The notes under the pieces: model-generated
Told to the model about the DNA's origin: nothing
The model's database searches: none
What the model saw: only the letters and a program-made list of their open reading frames with translations
Source: Sediminibacterium sp.
GTDB taxonomy: Bacteria; Bacteroidota; Bacteroidia; Chitinophagales; Chitinophagaceae
Length of the DNA stretch: 64,000 nt
Direction of reading: 5' to 3'
NCBI GenBank assembly: GCA_017983845.1
Contig: JAGOAO010000005.1
Coordinates: 64,772-128,771 of the forward strand
Shown: positions 1 through 9,708 of the stretch, piece after piece
Position numbering within the stretch: the first letter of the stretch is position 1
Layout: the number at the start of each line of letters is the position of its first letter
Program-made: the position numbers and the translations under genes

Positions 1-3000
1 GCATCGATAGTAGACATGACTGGCGATGTAACCATTGACAATACAGGCGCTACTTTAATTGGAGCCGATAAAGTAACAACAAATAAAATTTTGAATAGTA
101 ATATTACTTATTCTAAAATTCAAAATGTAACAACTGGAAAAATCTTAGGTAGAGTCTCTGCTGGCAATGGTATTGTAGAGGAAGTTGCTACGACTGGTAC
201 AGGTGATGTGGTGAGAGCAATTAGTCCAACTTTGACTGGTGCACCTCAAACACCAACTCCTTTGGTTAGCTCTAATGATAATACCATCGCTAATACGCAA
301 TTTGTAACCAGGGCCATTGGTAATATTTCTGCTAGTTCTGTATCTGGTGTATTGCCTGGATCAAATGGTGGTACTGGCGTAGATAATACTGGAAAGACAA
401 TTACTTTGGGTGGAAATTTAACAACAAGTGGTGCAAATAATTTAACGTTCACCACAACAGGTGCAACCAACGTGACTGTTCCAACTAGTGGTACATTGGC
501 TACCACGGCTCAACTAGATGCGATTGCTGGAGGAAGTTTTTCTGGCGGTCAAATTACTGGTGTGATAGCTCCTGCAAACGGAGGAACAGGCATTGCGAAT
601 ACGAATACGATCACACTAGGCGGCAATATAGTTACTGGTGCTGCATTTACAACTGCTGGTACCACTGGTTTAAATGCTTCTGCAATTACTTTAAAAACGA
701 CTGCTGCTTCTACGCTAACATTACCAACTACTGGTGTTTTAGCTACATTGGATGGCACAGAAACACTAACTAATAAAACGATTACTGCAGCTACGAATAC
801 GATATCAGGATTAACCAATGCAAACTTATCAGGTACTGCCGGTATTACAGATGCCAACTTAGCAACGATCGCTACTGCAGGTAAAGTGTTAAATACTGCT
901 ACATCTGCAACTTCTAGTAATACGGCAAATGCAATTGTTTCAAGAGATGCGACTGGTAATTTTACTGCTGGAACAATCACAGCGAACTTAGCGGGTAATG
1001 CTGCAACTACTACCAAATTAGCTACTGCTCGCTCAATTTATGGGAATAGCTTTGATGGTACAGCTGACTTAGGACAAGTGATAGCTGCTTCATACGGAGG
1101 AACAGGAAATGCGTACACAAAGTTTACAGGCGCAACTACTGCTGAAAAAATATATACTTTACCAGATGCAAACACAACCATATTAACCACCAATGCTTTA
1201 ATTACTCCTGCACAAGGTGGTACAGGTGTTGCCACTGCTGCAATGAATACATTTTTTGCAGGACCAGCTTCTGGTTCAGATGCTGCACCTTCATTTAGAA
1301 TATTGACTGGCGCAGATTTACCTGCAGGTAGTGGATTGTATATTGCCAATAGTACATCATTGCAAGCGAGTTCAAATTTCAATATTAGCGGAGCAGGAAT
1401 TGTTGGTGGAAGTTTAACTGCAGGATCTATTGTAAAACAAGGTGGAACTTCTGCTCAATTTTTAAAAGCGGATGGATCTGTGGATGCAAGAAGTTTTGCT
1501 ACTTTAACTGGTACAGAAGCATTGACAAATAAATCCATCAATGGTATTACACCAACTGCAGTGACAACTGGATTCACATTAGCTGGAGGTTTAACAAATA
1601 GTAAAACATTAACGGTTGCTGCCGATGCGAATGTAGCTGGAACCAATACAGGTGATATGTCAATTGCAGGAGAGAATTATCTTTCTTTAACGAACCAGGT
1701 ATTAACTGCAAATGCAGTAAACCTCTCTGGTTCTAATGTAACAGGATTATTAGCTGCAGCAAGGTTCCCGGCTTTAACAGGTGATATCACCAATACAGCT
1801 GGTGCAGTGGCAACTACGATTAGTGCAAATGCAGTTACGTCAACTAAGATTGCAGAAAATGCAGTGACTAGTACTAAGATCGCCGACAATGCAATTAGTT
1901 CTGCAAAAATTGCAACTTCTGCAGTTACCTTAGATAAGATTGCATCCATCTCAGTTCAAAAATTATTAGGAAATAAATCTGCATCTGCAGCTGGAGCTCC
2001 TGGAGAAATTGCAATTGGTGCCGGTTTGGCCTTAGATGCAACCACTGGTGTTTTATCTGCAAGTGGCACAGGGGGCACCGTAACAGGAACTGGTACTGCA
2101 GGACAAATGCCTTATTGGTCTACTGCTAGTGGTTTGGGAAGTACCCCAAATTTTACTTGGGATAATACGAATAAGAATTTAGAAATTGGCGAAGGTGTAA
2201 ATTTGTCAGGTGTAGATAGTGATATACCATCAGGTGTAACAACACCAATTATTGGCATTGTTGGAAAAGTAAATAATCTAACTGAACAAACAATGTTGAG
2301 TATGAAGCGTCCATTGTTTTATGGAAATTCCGTTCCAGGTTTTGTTGATTTTGTAATGAAGGGAGGTAACAATTTGACAAAATTTGATATTAGGATGAAT
2401 AACTTCACAAATCCTACAACTTTGGTGAATGTAATGACCTTTTTGACTCCAGGAGGCTATGTAGGTATTAATAATGCTGCCCCAACAGAAAAATTAGATG
2501 TTACTGGTAATATTCGTTTTAGCGGTGCATTAAAACCAAATAACCTTTCTGGAACTGCTGGACAATTTTTAACAAGTCAGGGCGCGGGCACTCCAACATG
2601 GACAACGCCAGCCAATGCTACTTCGTCTGTTACTGGATTTCTAAGTAATACTGATTGGACAACTTTTAATAACAAGTTTAGTTTACCTACTTTAACAAGT
2701 GGTTCGATTTTATTTTCAAACGGTACAACAATTGCACAAAATAATGCAAAACTATTTTGGGATGCAACAAATAATCGATTAGGTATTGGTAATAGTGCAC
2801 CTGCAAATACTTTGCATATCAATGCATCTACATACGATTATTTGAAATACGGTTTAGAAGACGGCATGAACACATTAAAAATTGGTTTCAATACAACTGG
2901 CTGGGTATTTAGAACGGCTCAAAATTCCGGTAACACTTCTGACTTAAATATCATGTATGATAATGGTACTACTAAAACTGGTCGTATCACATTAAATCAA

Positions 3001-6000
3001 ATAGGTGGTGTTGGTATCACGGGAGATTTAACTGCATCTGGTGATGTCACTGCTGTTGATGGGGCTTTTACCACATTAAAAGTAGGCACATCTGGTTTCT
3101 CTGCATCTGCAACGAATGTAGGTATACTCAATTCGGCACCTTCATCTAAGTTTCATATTGGTACAGATGCACAGCATGCATTAAAATATGATTTTGATGC
3201 AGGATCTAGTGTATTGCAATTAACTAGAGGTACTACCTACGCGTTTAAATTTGCGACTACACAAAACAGTGGTGTGATGGATAGAATGGTGATGTCTTAC
3301 GTGAATGGAGCAACCACAACTGAATTAGTTACTTATGATAATTCTGGTACTACCAACGTTGTTAAATTAGCAACACCTTCGTTTAAGTTTACAGGCGGTA
3401 CGCCGGCTTTAGGAAAAGTGCTTACATCGGATGCAACCGGAAACGCAAGCTGGTCTGTATTAAATGCAGTTTCTTCTGTAGGTGCAATTGCAGGAACATC
3501 AAATGCCAATGGAGCAACCATTACTTCTGGAGTGTTAAATTTAACACCTGCGGATGAAACCAATGGTGGTTTAATGACAACCGGTGCTCAGTTATTTTCA
3601 GGCAATAAAAGGTTTTTAGGCTTATTGACGTTAAATGATAAAATACAACTTAATTTTTCTGGTGCTGCTGGCGGTGGTGTTGAATTTACTGGAGATGGTG
3701 ATATAGCTGATAATAATGATGGGTATGCTACAGTTAGATTTACAAATGGTTTAAAAATTAATAATGCGAAAGGTAGTTTAGGTACAACTACTAAAATTAC
3801 ATTAGGTAACGATGGTGTTATAGAAACATTAGGTTTAAAATTAACCGGTGGTACTCCTGGTGCTGGAAAGGTTTTAATTTCAGATGCAAATGGTGTAGCA
3901 TCATGGGCTAGTAATTCACCTACTTCATTAAGTGGAGGCGTTGCTGGTTCACTTCCGTATCAATCGGCAGCTGGCACCACTGCGTTTACTGCTGCAGGAA
4001 CAAATGGTCAAATTTTAACTTCTACTGGCACTACAGCGCCAGCATGGACTTCTGTTTTGTCTGTTGCTCAAGGAGGTACGGGTACATCAACACAGAATTT
4101 TGTGGACTTGAGTACTGATCAAATTATTTCAGGCACGAAAACATTTAATACTCCACTCATTTCTAACTCAATTAAGATTGGAAAAGGTGGTGGACAAGGT
4201 GAACAAAATACTGCTATTGGAACTAGTTTAGGAACTGGCACTGGATCCAGAAATACTGCAATCGGGTATAATTCTATGAGTGGTTATACAGGCACTGGAA
4301 CTGGCAACAATACTTCTGTAGGATATCAAAATTCAGTATCTCTATCCACAGGCCAACAAAATACATCAATTGGTGCCGAAGCATTAATGTCTCTCTCAAC
4401 AGCCAATGCAAATACTTCAATTGGTGCACAATCTTTAATGGCTTCCACTGGGGCCAATAATACCGCATTAGGCTATAGTACTGCTGCAATTATTGGGGCA
4501 GGAACTAACAATACCTTCTTGGGTGCTTATTCAAATGCAAATCTTGCAACTAGAACAAATGCCACTGCAGTAGGTTATGGAGCAATTGTAACGGCAGATA
4601 ATACCATTCAATTAGGTAATACAAGTGTCACTACGATTAGTACGACAGGTACATTTAGCACAAGTGGATCAATAAATGCAAGCGGTGCAATTACTACACC
4701 AATTTACGCATCTACTCCTGTTGCTTTGACAGCGGGAGCTACAATCACTTGGTCGCCATTGTCTGGATTGAATGCAAGTGTTACTTTGAATGCAAATAGT
4801 ACTTTGGCTTTTGGCTCAACACCGCCTGCAGGGTCTAGTGGAACTTTAATTGTTACACAGCCTGCAACAGGGGGGCCTTATAATTTAACCTTGCCAACTG
4901 TGGCTGGTAAAACAAATAAAGTACTAGGCTCTTCATCCGGCATTCTACTTTCTACTACCGCTAGCGCAAAAGATATTGTAAGTTTCTTTTATGATGGCAA
5001 TGATTTTTATTGGAATGTGGGTATGGGTTACGGGATGGCGCAAAATGTTTCTGCGAATACAGTTTCAGGTGGTGAAGCAGGCGCTATACTTTATCAAACT
5101 GCTGCAAATACAACTGGGTTTTCTGCGGCAGGGACAACCGGACAATATTTAAGATCTAATGGTACAACTGCACCAACTTGGTCTACCATTTCTAATGCAT
5201 CTGCTTCTGCTTCAGGTTTATTATCAAGTGCAGATTGGACAACGTTTAATAGCAAACAAAATTCAATTACAAATCCTGTAACAGGTACGGGTGTAATTAG
5301 TGCATTACCTTTTTGGTCTAGTACTTCGGCTTTAGCTAGTAATTATACATCAGGAAGTACCTATACGAATGGACTTTATTGGGACAATACAAATGGCAGG
5401 TTAGGTGTGAATACTAAACTGCCAACATCTGCATTTCAAGTGGGTGATGCAGGTTCATCTGAAAATACGAAGTATACAACAGCTTTAAATTTTGATTATG
5501 ACCTTAGTCAAAATTCATCACTCTCTTTAAAAACCAGGAATGAGAAATTTGAAATTCGGACGGTGTCAAGTTCTGGAGTTTGGAATGGGCTACATTTTTC
5601 TTATAATCCTACTTCTAGCACTATTGGATCTCGGATAGATTTCATGTCTTTTGATCCAGGTAGTCAAGTTGTGACTTTTAATAAACTAAGACTAGCAGGT
5701 AATGGCGCTGGTGCAGGAAAATTTCTAGTATCTGATGCATCAGGAAATGGCACATGGACAAGTGGCAGTTTTGTTGACTTATCAACTGCTCAAAATATTG
5801 GAGGTACTAAAACATTTACAGCAAGTGGTAATGGCGCAATAGTGAATAATAATTTAACTGTGAATGCTGCTGGAACTTCTGGTCAGGGAATTGTATTTTC
5901 TGATGATGGAGACATCGTAGATATGAATGATGGGGCTGCTACATTCCGTTTTTCTGGAGGCGTAAAAATCAACAATGGTAAAAGTGCATTAGGCACTACC

Positions 6001-6600
6001 AATGCAATCACTTTATCGAATAATGGAAATATCAATGCAACAGGAAGTATTACGTCGGCTGGTAGTATAGTTGCAGGCGCAATCACTTATCCCAATGTTG
6101 CTGGCACCAATGGTTATGTATTAACGACTAATGGAACCAATACAGCTACTTGGGCTGCTCCGTCGGGTGCAGTTTCTGGTGGAACTACTAATGCAATTCC
6201 AAAATATACGAGTGCAACTGCATTAGGTGCAAGTAGTATTACAGATGATGGCACTAATATCTCATTCAGTAATAAAACCGTTGCAGGAGGAAGTGCTGCA
6301 GTGAATAGTGCATCTATTGTTGCTGCAACAACTGCCTATACTTTAACACAATCTGATAATGGAAAAGTCATTAACTGTGCGAATACAGGTGCATTAACTA
6401 TAACGATACCATCTGGTTTAACTGCCGGATTTAACTGTATGATAGTTCAAATGGCAGCTGGATCAGTTACAATTAGTGCAGGTTCAAGTGTAACAATCTA
6501 CAATCGTTCTAATTATTCTAAAACTGGAGGACAGTATGCTATTGCAACGATTGTTTCTCCAAATACTAATGTGTTTATCACTGGAGGCGACATGCAATAA
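1..6600 (+). CDS. Giant tail-fibre-like repeat protein 1 (5' partial)
   Basis: The frame is open from base 1, so the N-terminus and any signal peptide lie outside the window; about 2,199 residues remain. The protein is rich in Thr, Ala, Gly, Asn and Ser. It is built from recurring modules with NGGTG, TLGGN, LP-T-GTLAT and LTNKTI motifs, the style of phage tail-fibre shafts and of Bacteroidota 'tail fiber domain' proteins. Around bases 4195-4640 lies a run of NTAIG/NTSIG/NTALG repeats like the YadA head and related trimeric beta-rolls. The last 80 residues form a compact domain (NGKVI, GFNCM, ending GGDMQ) shared with the giant protein at 12585. No S74 chaperone or T9SS sorting domain is seen. 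The first 690 or so residues are colinear with the C-terminal third of the 12585 product. A surface fibre or adhesin is inferred; no enzymatic motif is visible. The gene at 6609 begins 8 bases after its stop. Confidence 0.85.
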   Translation, partial: ASIVDMTGDVTIDNTGATLIGADKVTTNKILNSNITYSKIQNVTTGKILGRVSAGNGIVEEVATTGTGDVVRAISPTLTGAPQTPTPLVSSNDNTIANTQFVTRAIGNISASSVSGVLPGSNGGTGVDNTGKTITLGGNLTTSGANNLTFTTTGATNVTVPTSGTLATTAQLDAIAGGSFSGGQITGVIAPANGGTGIANTNTITLGGNIVTGAAFTTAGTTGLNASAITLKTTAASTLTLPTTGVLATLDGTETLTNKTITAATNTISGLTNANLSGTAGITDANLATIATAGKVLNTATSATSSNTANAIVSRDATGNFTAGTITANLAGNAATTTKLATARSIYGNSFDGTADLGQVIAASYGGTGNAYTKFTGATTAEKIYTLPDANTTILTTNALITPAQGGTGVATAAMNTFFAGPASGSDAAPSFRILTGADLPAGSGLYIANSTSLQASSNFNISGAGIVGGSLTAGSIVKQGGTSAQFLKADGSVDARSFATLTGTEALTNKSINGITPTAVTTGFTLAGGLTNSKTLTVAADANVAGTNTGDMSIAGENYLSLTNQVLTANAVNLSGSNVTGLLAAARFPALTGDITNTAGAVATTISANAVTSTKIAENAVTSTKIADNAISSAKIATSAVTLDKIASISVQKLLGNKSASAAGAPGEIAIGAGLALDATTGVLSASGTGGTVTGTGTAGQMPYWSTASGLGSTPNFTWDNTNKNLEIGEGVNLSGVDSDIPSGVTTPIIGIVGKVNNLTEQTMLSMKRPLFYGNSVPGFVDFVMKGGNNLTKFDIRMNNFTNPTTLVNVMTFLTPGGYVGINNAAPTEKLDVTGNIRFSGALKPNNLSGTAGQFLTSQGAGTPTWTTPANATSSVTGFLSNTDWTTFNNKFSLPTLTSGSILFSNGTTIAQNNAKLFWDATNNRLGIGNSAPANTLHINASTYDYLKYGLEDGMNTLKIGFNTTGWVFRTAQNSGNTSDLNIMYDNGTTKTGRITLNQIGGVGITGDLTASGDVTAVDGAFTTLKVGTSGFSASATNVGILNSAPSSKFHIGTDAQHALKYDFDAGSSVLQLTRGTTYAFKFATTQNSGVMDRMVMSYVNGATTTELVTYDNSGTTNVVKLATPSFKFTGGTPALGKVLTSDATGNASWSVLNAVSSVGAIAGTSNANGATITSGVLNLTPADETNGGLMTTGAQLFSGNKRFLGLLTLNDKIQLNFSGAAGGGVEFTGDGDIADNNDGYATVRFTNGLKINNAKGSLGTTTKITLGNDGVIETLGLKLTGGTPGAGKVLISDANGVASWASNSPTSLSGGVAGSLPYQSAAGTTAFTAAGTNGQILTSTGTTAPAWTSVLSVAQGGTGTSTQNFVDLSTDQIISGTKTFNTPLISNSIKIGKGGGQGEQNTAIGTSLGTGTGSRNTAIGYNSMSGYTGTGTGNNTSVGYQNSVSLSTGQQNTSIGAEALMSLSTANANTSIGAQSLMASTGANNTALGYSTAAIIGAGTNNTFLGAYSNANLATRTNATAVGYGAIVTADNTIQLGNTSVTTISTTGTFSTSGSINASGAITTPIYASTPVALTAGATITWSPLSGLNASVTLNANSTLAFGSTPPAGSSGTLIVTQPATGGPYNLTLPTVAGKTNKVLGSSSGILLSTTASAKDIVSFFYDGNDFYWNVGMGYGMAQNVSANTVSGGEAGAILYQTAANTTGFSAAGTTGQYLRSNGTTAPTWSTISNASASASGLLSSADWTTFNSKQNSITNPVTGTGVISALPFWSSTSALASNYTSGSTYTNGLYWDNTNGRLGVNTKLPTSAFQVGDAGSSENTKYTTALNFDYDLSQNSSLSLKTRNEKFEIRTVSSSGVWNGLHFSYNPTSSTIGSRIDFMSFDPGSQVVTFNKLRLAGNGAGAGKFLVSDASGNGTWTSGSFVDLSTAQNIGGTKTFTASGNGAIVNNNLTVNAAGTSGQGIVFSDDGDIVDMNDGAATFRFSGGVKINNGKSALGTTNAITLSNNGNINATGSITSAGSIVAGAITYPNVAGTNGYVLTTNGTNTATWAAPSGAVSGGTTNAIPKYTSATALGASSITDDGTNISFSNKTVAGGSAAVNSASIVAATTAYTLTQSDNGKVINCANTGALTITIPSGLTAGFNCMIVQMAAGSVTISAGSSVTIYNRSNYSKTGGQYAIATIVSPNTNVFITGGDMQ
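4195..4640 (+). repeat. YadA-head-like NTAIG repeat patch inside giant protein 1
   Basis: About 145 residues carry NTAIG, NTSVG, NTSIG, NTALG and NTFLG motifs spaced 14-25 residues apart and finish with AVGYGA and NTIQLGN. This is the pattern of the left-handed beta-roll of trimeric autotransporter heads and bacteriophage-like tail fibre proteins. It occurs once in the window and is absent from giant protein 2. Confidence 0.7.
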
Positions 6601-6608
6601 TAAGTAAG

Positions 6609-8936
6609 ATGAAAAAAACTTTTCTACTTTGTTTGATGCTATGTAGCATGTTTCATATACATGCTCAAATGGTGATGTCAAGCTTTCAACCATCCAACTA
6701 CGCGAGTAGTTATAATAGAACTTTAAGTTCCATTGAAGTCTTGGTGGTGGGTGCTGGCGGAGGAGCAGGTGGTGGTGATCAATCTTATTATGGTGGAGGA
6801 GGTGGCGGTGGAGCAGCAGTATATGCAAAAATAAATAACTTAAATACTAATTCGTTCACAATTGCTGTAGGTGGAGGTGGTGGTATTGGTTCAACTTGTG
6901 TGTTAAACACTGGAGGTGGTATTGCAGGCTCGAACGGAGGTGGCGCTGGAGGTGCAGCAGGTAATGCTGGGTGCTCTGGTGGTGGTGGAGGTGGTGGTGG
7001 TTGGTCTGGTGTGTATAGTGGTTCGAATTATTATGTGGTAGCTGGTGGTGGAGCTGGAGGTGGTGGCTCGCATGAGGGCTTTGCAAATAATAGACCAGCA
7101 CCTGGTGGTGGCATTCAAACTGGCGGTGCTAATGGGAACAATATGACTGGAGGCGCAGGTGTTCAATATACTGCTGATGGCGGCGGCGGCGGAGGAGGAG
7201 GAGGAGGTTTTTATGGTGGTGCAGGACAAAATCCCAATTCAGCAACTTATAATTACACGGGTAGTGGAGGGGCTAACTACCAACACCCTAATTTTACATC
7301 GGGTGCAGCCATTTATAATGGCAATAATAGTTCAGGCAACGATGCGAATGGGAATCCTGGCGCTGCAGTCGTTGTGGCTAATGCTGCTGACTTTGGATAC
7401 ACAAATAATAAAGGTGCTGGAGGTGCTGGCCCTTTAATTGGAGGATCTAGTGGCTCTTCAGGACTTGATGGGGTGGTTGTAATCAGGTACAAAGGTCCAC
7501 AAGTTGCCACAGGAGGAGAATACACTAGTATTAATGGGTATTCAATACATACATTCACAAGCAATGGAACATTTTCATTTTTAGCTTTACCTGTTAAAGG
7601 TGCGATGGCGCATTATATGGCCAATGAATTTGCAACTGGTGCAACACCCACAGTGTGGCATGACCAATCTGGAAATGGATACCATGCCACCATGACTGGC
7701 ATGACTGCAAATATTAGTAGTGTAAACTTAAAAAATAATATAGTACTTCAAGGGTCAAGTACTTCTTCAGTTCTTTTCCCTGTTTTTGCAAACTGGACGG
7801 TTAATAGTAAATACACCATTTTTGTTGTAGAGCGTTATACTAGTACGAGCACAACACTTCAAAAAAGAATTATCACAGAGTACACTAGCAATAATTGGTT
7901 AACGGGTCATTGGATGGGTAATGTAGGTGTTTCTTTTCACAATGCATGGATTACAGATCAACCCAATGGAATTACAACAGCTACAGGCACAGATTGGATT
8001 GTATTCACCGACCAAACTGCCTATTCTCGTTGTAATGGCACGGTTGTTTCTAAATACCCCCCTGGTGTAAATATTGGTTTTAATCAACTTGCAATTAATC
8101 ATCCATCTTCAACTTGGTATCCTGAAAGATCTAATTTTGAAATGGCTGAATTTATTATTTATCCAAGAGAATTAAATAGTCAGGAAATTAATTTTGTGGA
8201 AACCTATCTTATTAATAAATATGGTGTTGCAGGTAGCAATGATGGCCTCATGTTAAATTTAGATGCTTCTAATAAACAATCCTATGATGGTAATGGAACC
8301 ACTTGGACAGATGTGGTTTCAGGGAATCAAGTAGAATGGTCAAGTGCACTTGCTCCAAATTTTAATATTGTAAATGGAGTATCTGCTTTTGTTACTTCGC
8401 CAACCATTGGTACTACAAGATCCATGGTTTCATCTGGATATACGAATTTAAGAGAAGGAAATGGTGCCTACTCTGTTATGGCTATTTTTAAACCTAATAG
8501 TTTAAGTCCGGCGGTGTTGGTAAGTATGGGACCGGCTTCAAGTACCTGTGATGGTTCAATTATACATTCAATTGGAATTGGTACTGGTGGAAAATTTGCT
8601 GGTGGAGCCTGTGGTAGTTTAGGCACTTGGACTTTATCAACAGGAGCAACTCCAACAACAAGTAAATTTTGGTGTGTAACCACCACTTTTACAGGGGGCA
8701 CTAATGGAACTGAAACAGTCTATGTAGATGGTGTATCTGACAAAACAGCAACTATGACGACCAATACACCGGCGAATGCTATCAATAAATTTACGGTGGG
8801 TTGGTTAAGGGATGCGGAACCTCAATATAATATGGATGCCAATGTTGCTGTAATTCTTTACTATAACAGAGCGTTAGCTGCATCGGAAGTTTTAGCGTTA
8901 TACAAAAAATATAAATTAAAATTAGGTTTGCCATGA
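6609..8936 (+). CDS. Secreted glycine-rich and LamG-like protein
   Basis: A 775-residue protein with a Sec signal peptide ending at about residue 20 (HIHAQ). Residues 40-285 are extremely Gly-rich (GGGGG runs, GGAGG), typical of the bacterial 'glycine-rich domain' family that closes with a VVIRYKG strand, seen here near residue 290. Two LamG/concanavalin-like regions follow, roughly 325-540 (VWHDQSGNGYHA to EFIIYPRELN) and 545-775 (GLMLNLDASNKQSYDG to ILYYNRALAASEV). The mature N-terminus carries a short FQPSN segment also found in two other LamG proteins of the cluster. The start ATG follows giant protein 1 by 8 bases, and the stop overlaps the next ATG by 4, so co-translation is likely. An extracellular binding or structural role is inferred; the ligand is unknown. 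Confidence 0.85.
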   Translation: MKKTFLLCLMLCSMFHIHAQMVMSSFQPSNYASSYNRTLSSIEVLVVGAGGGAGGGDQSYYGGGGGGGAAVYAKINNLNTNSFTIAVGGGGGIGSTCVLNTGGGIAGSNGGGAGGAAGNAGCSGGGGGGGGWSGVYSGSNYYVVAGGGAGGGGSHEGFANNRPAPGGGIQTGGANGNNMTGGAGVQYTADGGGGGGGGGGFYGGAGQNPNSATYNYTGSGGANYQHPNFTSGAAIYNGNNSSGNDANGNPGAAVVVANAADFGYTNNKGAGGAGPLIGGSSGSSGLDGVVVIRYKGPQVATGGEYTSINGYSIHTFTSNGTFSFLALPVKGAMAHYMANEFATGATPTVWHDQSGNGYHATMTGMTANISSVNLKNNIVLQGSSTSSVLFPVFANWTVNSKYTIFVVERYTSTSTTLQKRIITEYTSNNWLTGHWMGNVGVSFHNAWITDQPNGITTATGTDWIVFTDQTAYSRCNGTVVSKYPPGVNIGFNQLAINHPSSTWYPERSNFEMAEFIIYPRELNSQEINFVETYLINKYGVAGSNDGLMLNLDASNKQSYDGNGTTWTDVVSGNQVEWSSALAPNFNIVNGVSAFVTSPTIGTTRSMVSSGYTNLREGNGAYSVMAIFKPNSLSPAVLVSMGPASSTCDGSIIHSIGIGTGGKFAGGACGSLGTWTLSTGATPTTSKFWCVTTTFTGGTNGTETVYVDGVSDKTATMTTNTPANAINKFTVGWLRDAEPQYNMDANVAVILYYNRALAASEVLALYKKYKLKLGLP
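7179..7208 (+). repeat. In-frame GGN trinucleotide run (10 Gly codons)
   Basis: Four GGC codons, five GGA codons and one GGT codon stand in a row inside the glycine-rich domain. Slippage in this microsatellite would change the number of glycines without shifting the frame. Confidence 0.8.
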
Positions 8937-9688
8937 TGAATTTGAAAAGCATGCATTTTATTTTTTTGATTTTATTTACCATGAGTGTATATAACTCTTC
9001 AGCTCAGAGAAATATGTTCATGAGTCAAAACAGTACACCCATAAATGCTAAATTATTAGATGGTAAAACTGCTGTCAGGGCATCATCAAGTGCGTATAAG
9101 ATCAAACAAGAATTCCCTAGTTCACAAGATGGATTATATTGGATAAAAAATGACAATATCAATGGAGGAGTTCCTTTTCAGATTTATGCTGACATGACAA
9201 CAGATGGAGGTGGATGGACTTTATTAGTAACTAATGTAGGATTTGCTGGGTGGACTTACGAGAATTCAATACTAAGAAATCAAACAACTCCATCATTAAG
9301 TACTAATTATTCTATTGTAGAATGGGCTGACTATATAAAAAAAGCAACAATTGGTTTTCAATATATGATGGAAGCAGAAGCCAGAAACAGATGGGGTGGT
9401 ATATGGACAGCAAACGAAGCATATAGTTTTGTTGCAACAATCAACACACAAACCAATATCACAAGAAATACAACATGGGATACGTATACTTATGATTTAA
9501 ATAATACAGGTTCTATACAACCAAGAATGCCTTGGCGAACTTTGGCGAACAATGGCTTTTTAACAACCGATGATGGTACTGGAAATTGGTGGGGTACTTT
9601 AGTGACGAACAATACAAACTATGTTAGTGCACCCTGGATTGAAGCAGTTTTGCCAAGTCCTTCGAAAATATATTATTGGGTTAGATAA
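8933..9688 (+). CDS. Secreted fibrinogen-like (GGGW) domain protein
   Basis: A 251-residue protein with a signal peptide ending near SSAQ (residue 25). Residues about 60-250 match the bacterial fibrinogen-like domain: PSSQDGLYWI, then a Q-IYADMTTDGGGWTLL motif corresponding to YCDxxxxGGGW, with the aromatic-rich C-terminal part of the fold (MPWRTLANNGF, WIEAVLPSP). The usual YC cysteine is replaced by A. The start overlaps the previous stop by 4 bases (ATGA), which supports translational coupling; a second ATG one codon later would also serve. Such domains bind acetylated sugars or proteins in animals, but the bacterial ligand is not known. Confidence 0.8.
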   Translation: MMNLKSMHFIFLILFTMSVYNSSAQRNMFMSQNSTPINAKLLDGKTAVRASSSAYKIKQEFPSSQDGLYWIKNDNINGGVPFQIYADMTTDGGGWTLLVTNVGFAGWTYENSILRNQTTPSLSTNYSIVEWADYIKKATIGFQYMMEAEARNRWGGIWTANEAYSFVATINTQTNITRNTTWDTYTYDLNNTGSIQPRMPWRTLANNGFLTTDDGTGNWWGTLVTNNTNYVSAPWIEAVLPSPSKIYYWVR

Positions 9689-9708
9689 AATCAAATGGAT
9701 TGAAAATT

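Noticed and set aside
246..6086. Many long open frames on the - strand opposite giant protein 1
   Set aside because: They mirror the coding strand's Ala/Val/Thr-rich codons (shadow frames), have no signal peptides or domains and overlap a protein with clear motifs.
6856..7437. Open frames in other frames across the glycine-rich domain (His/Gln-, Ser- or Val-rich)
   Set aside because: Explained by GGN-repeat DNA; no conserved domain or start context.
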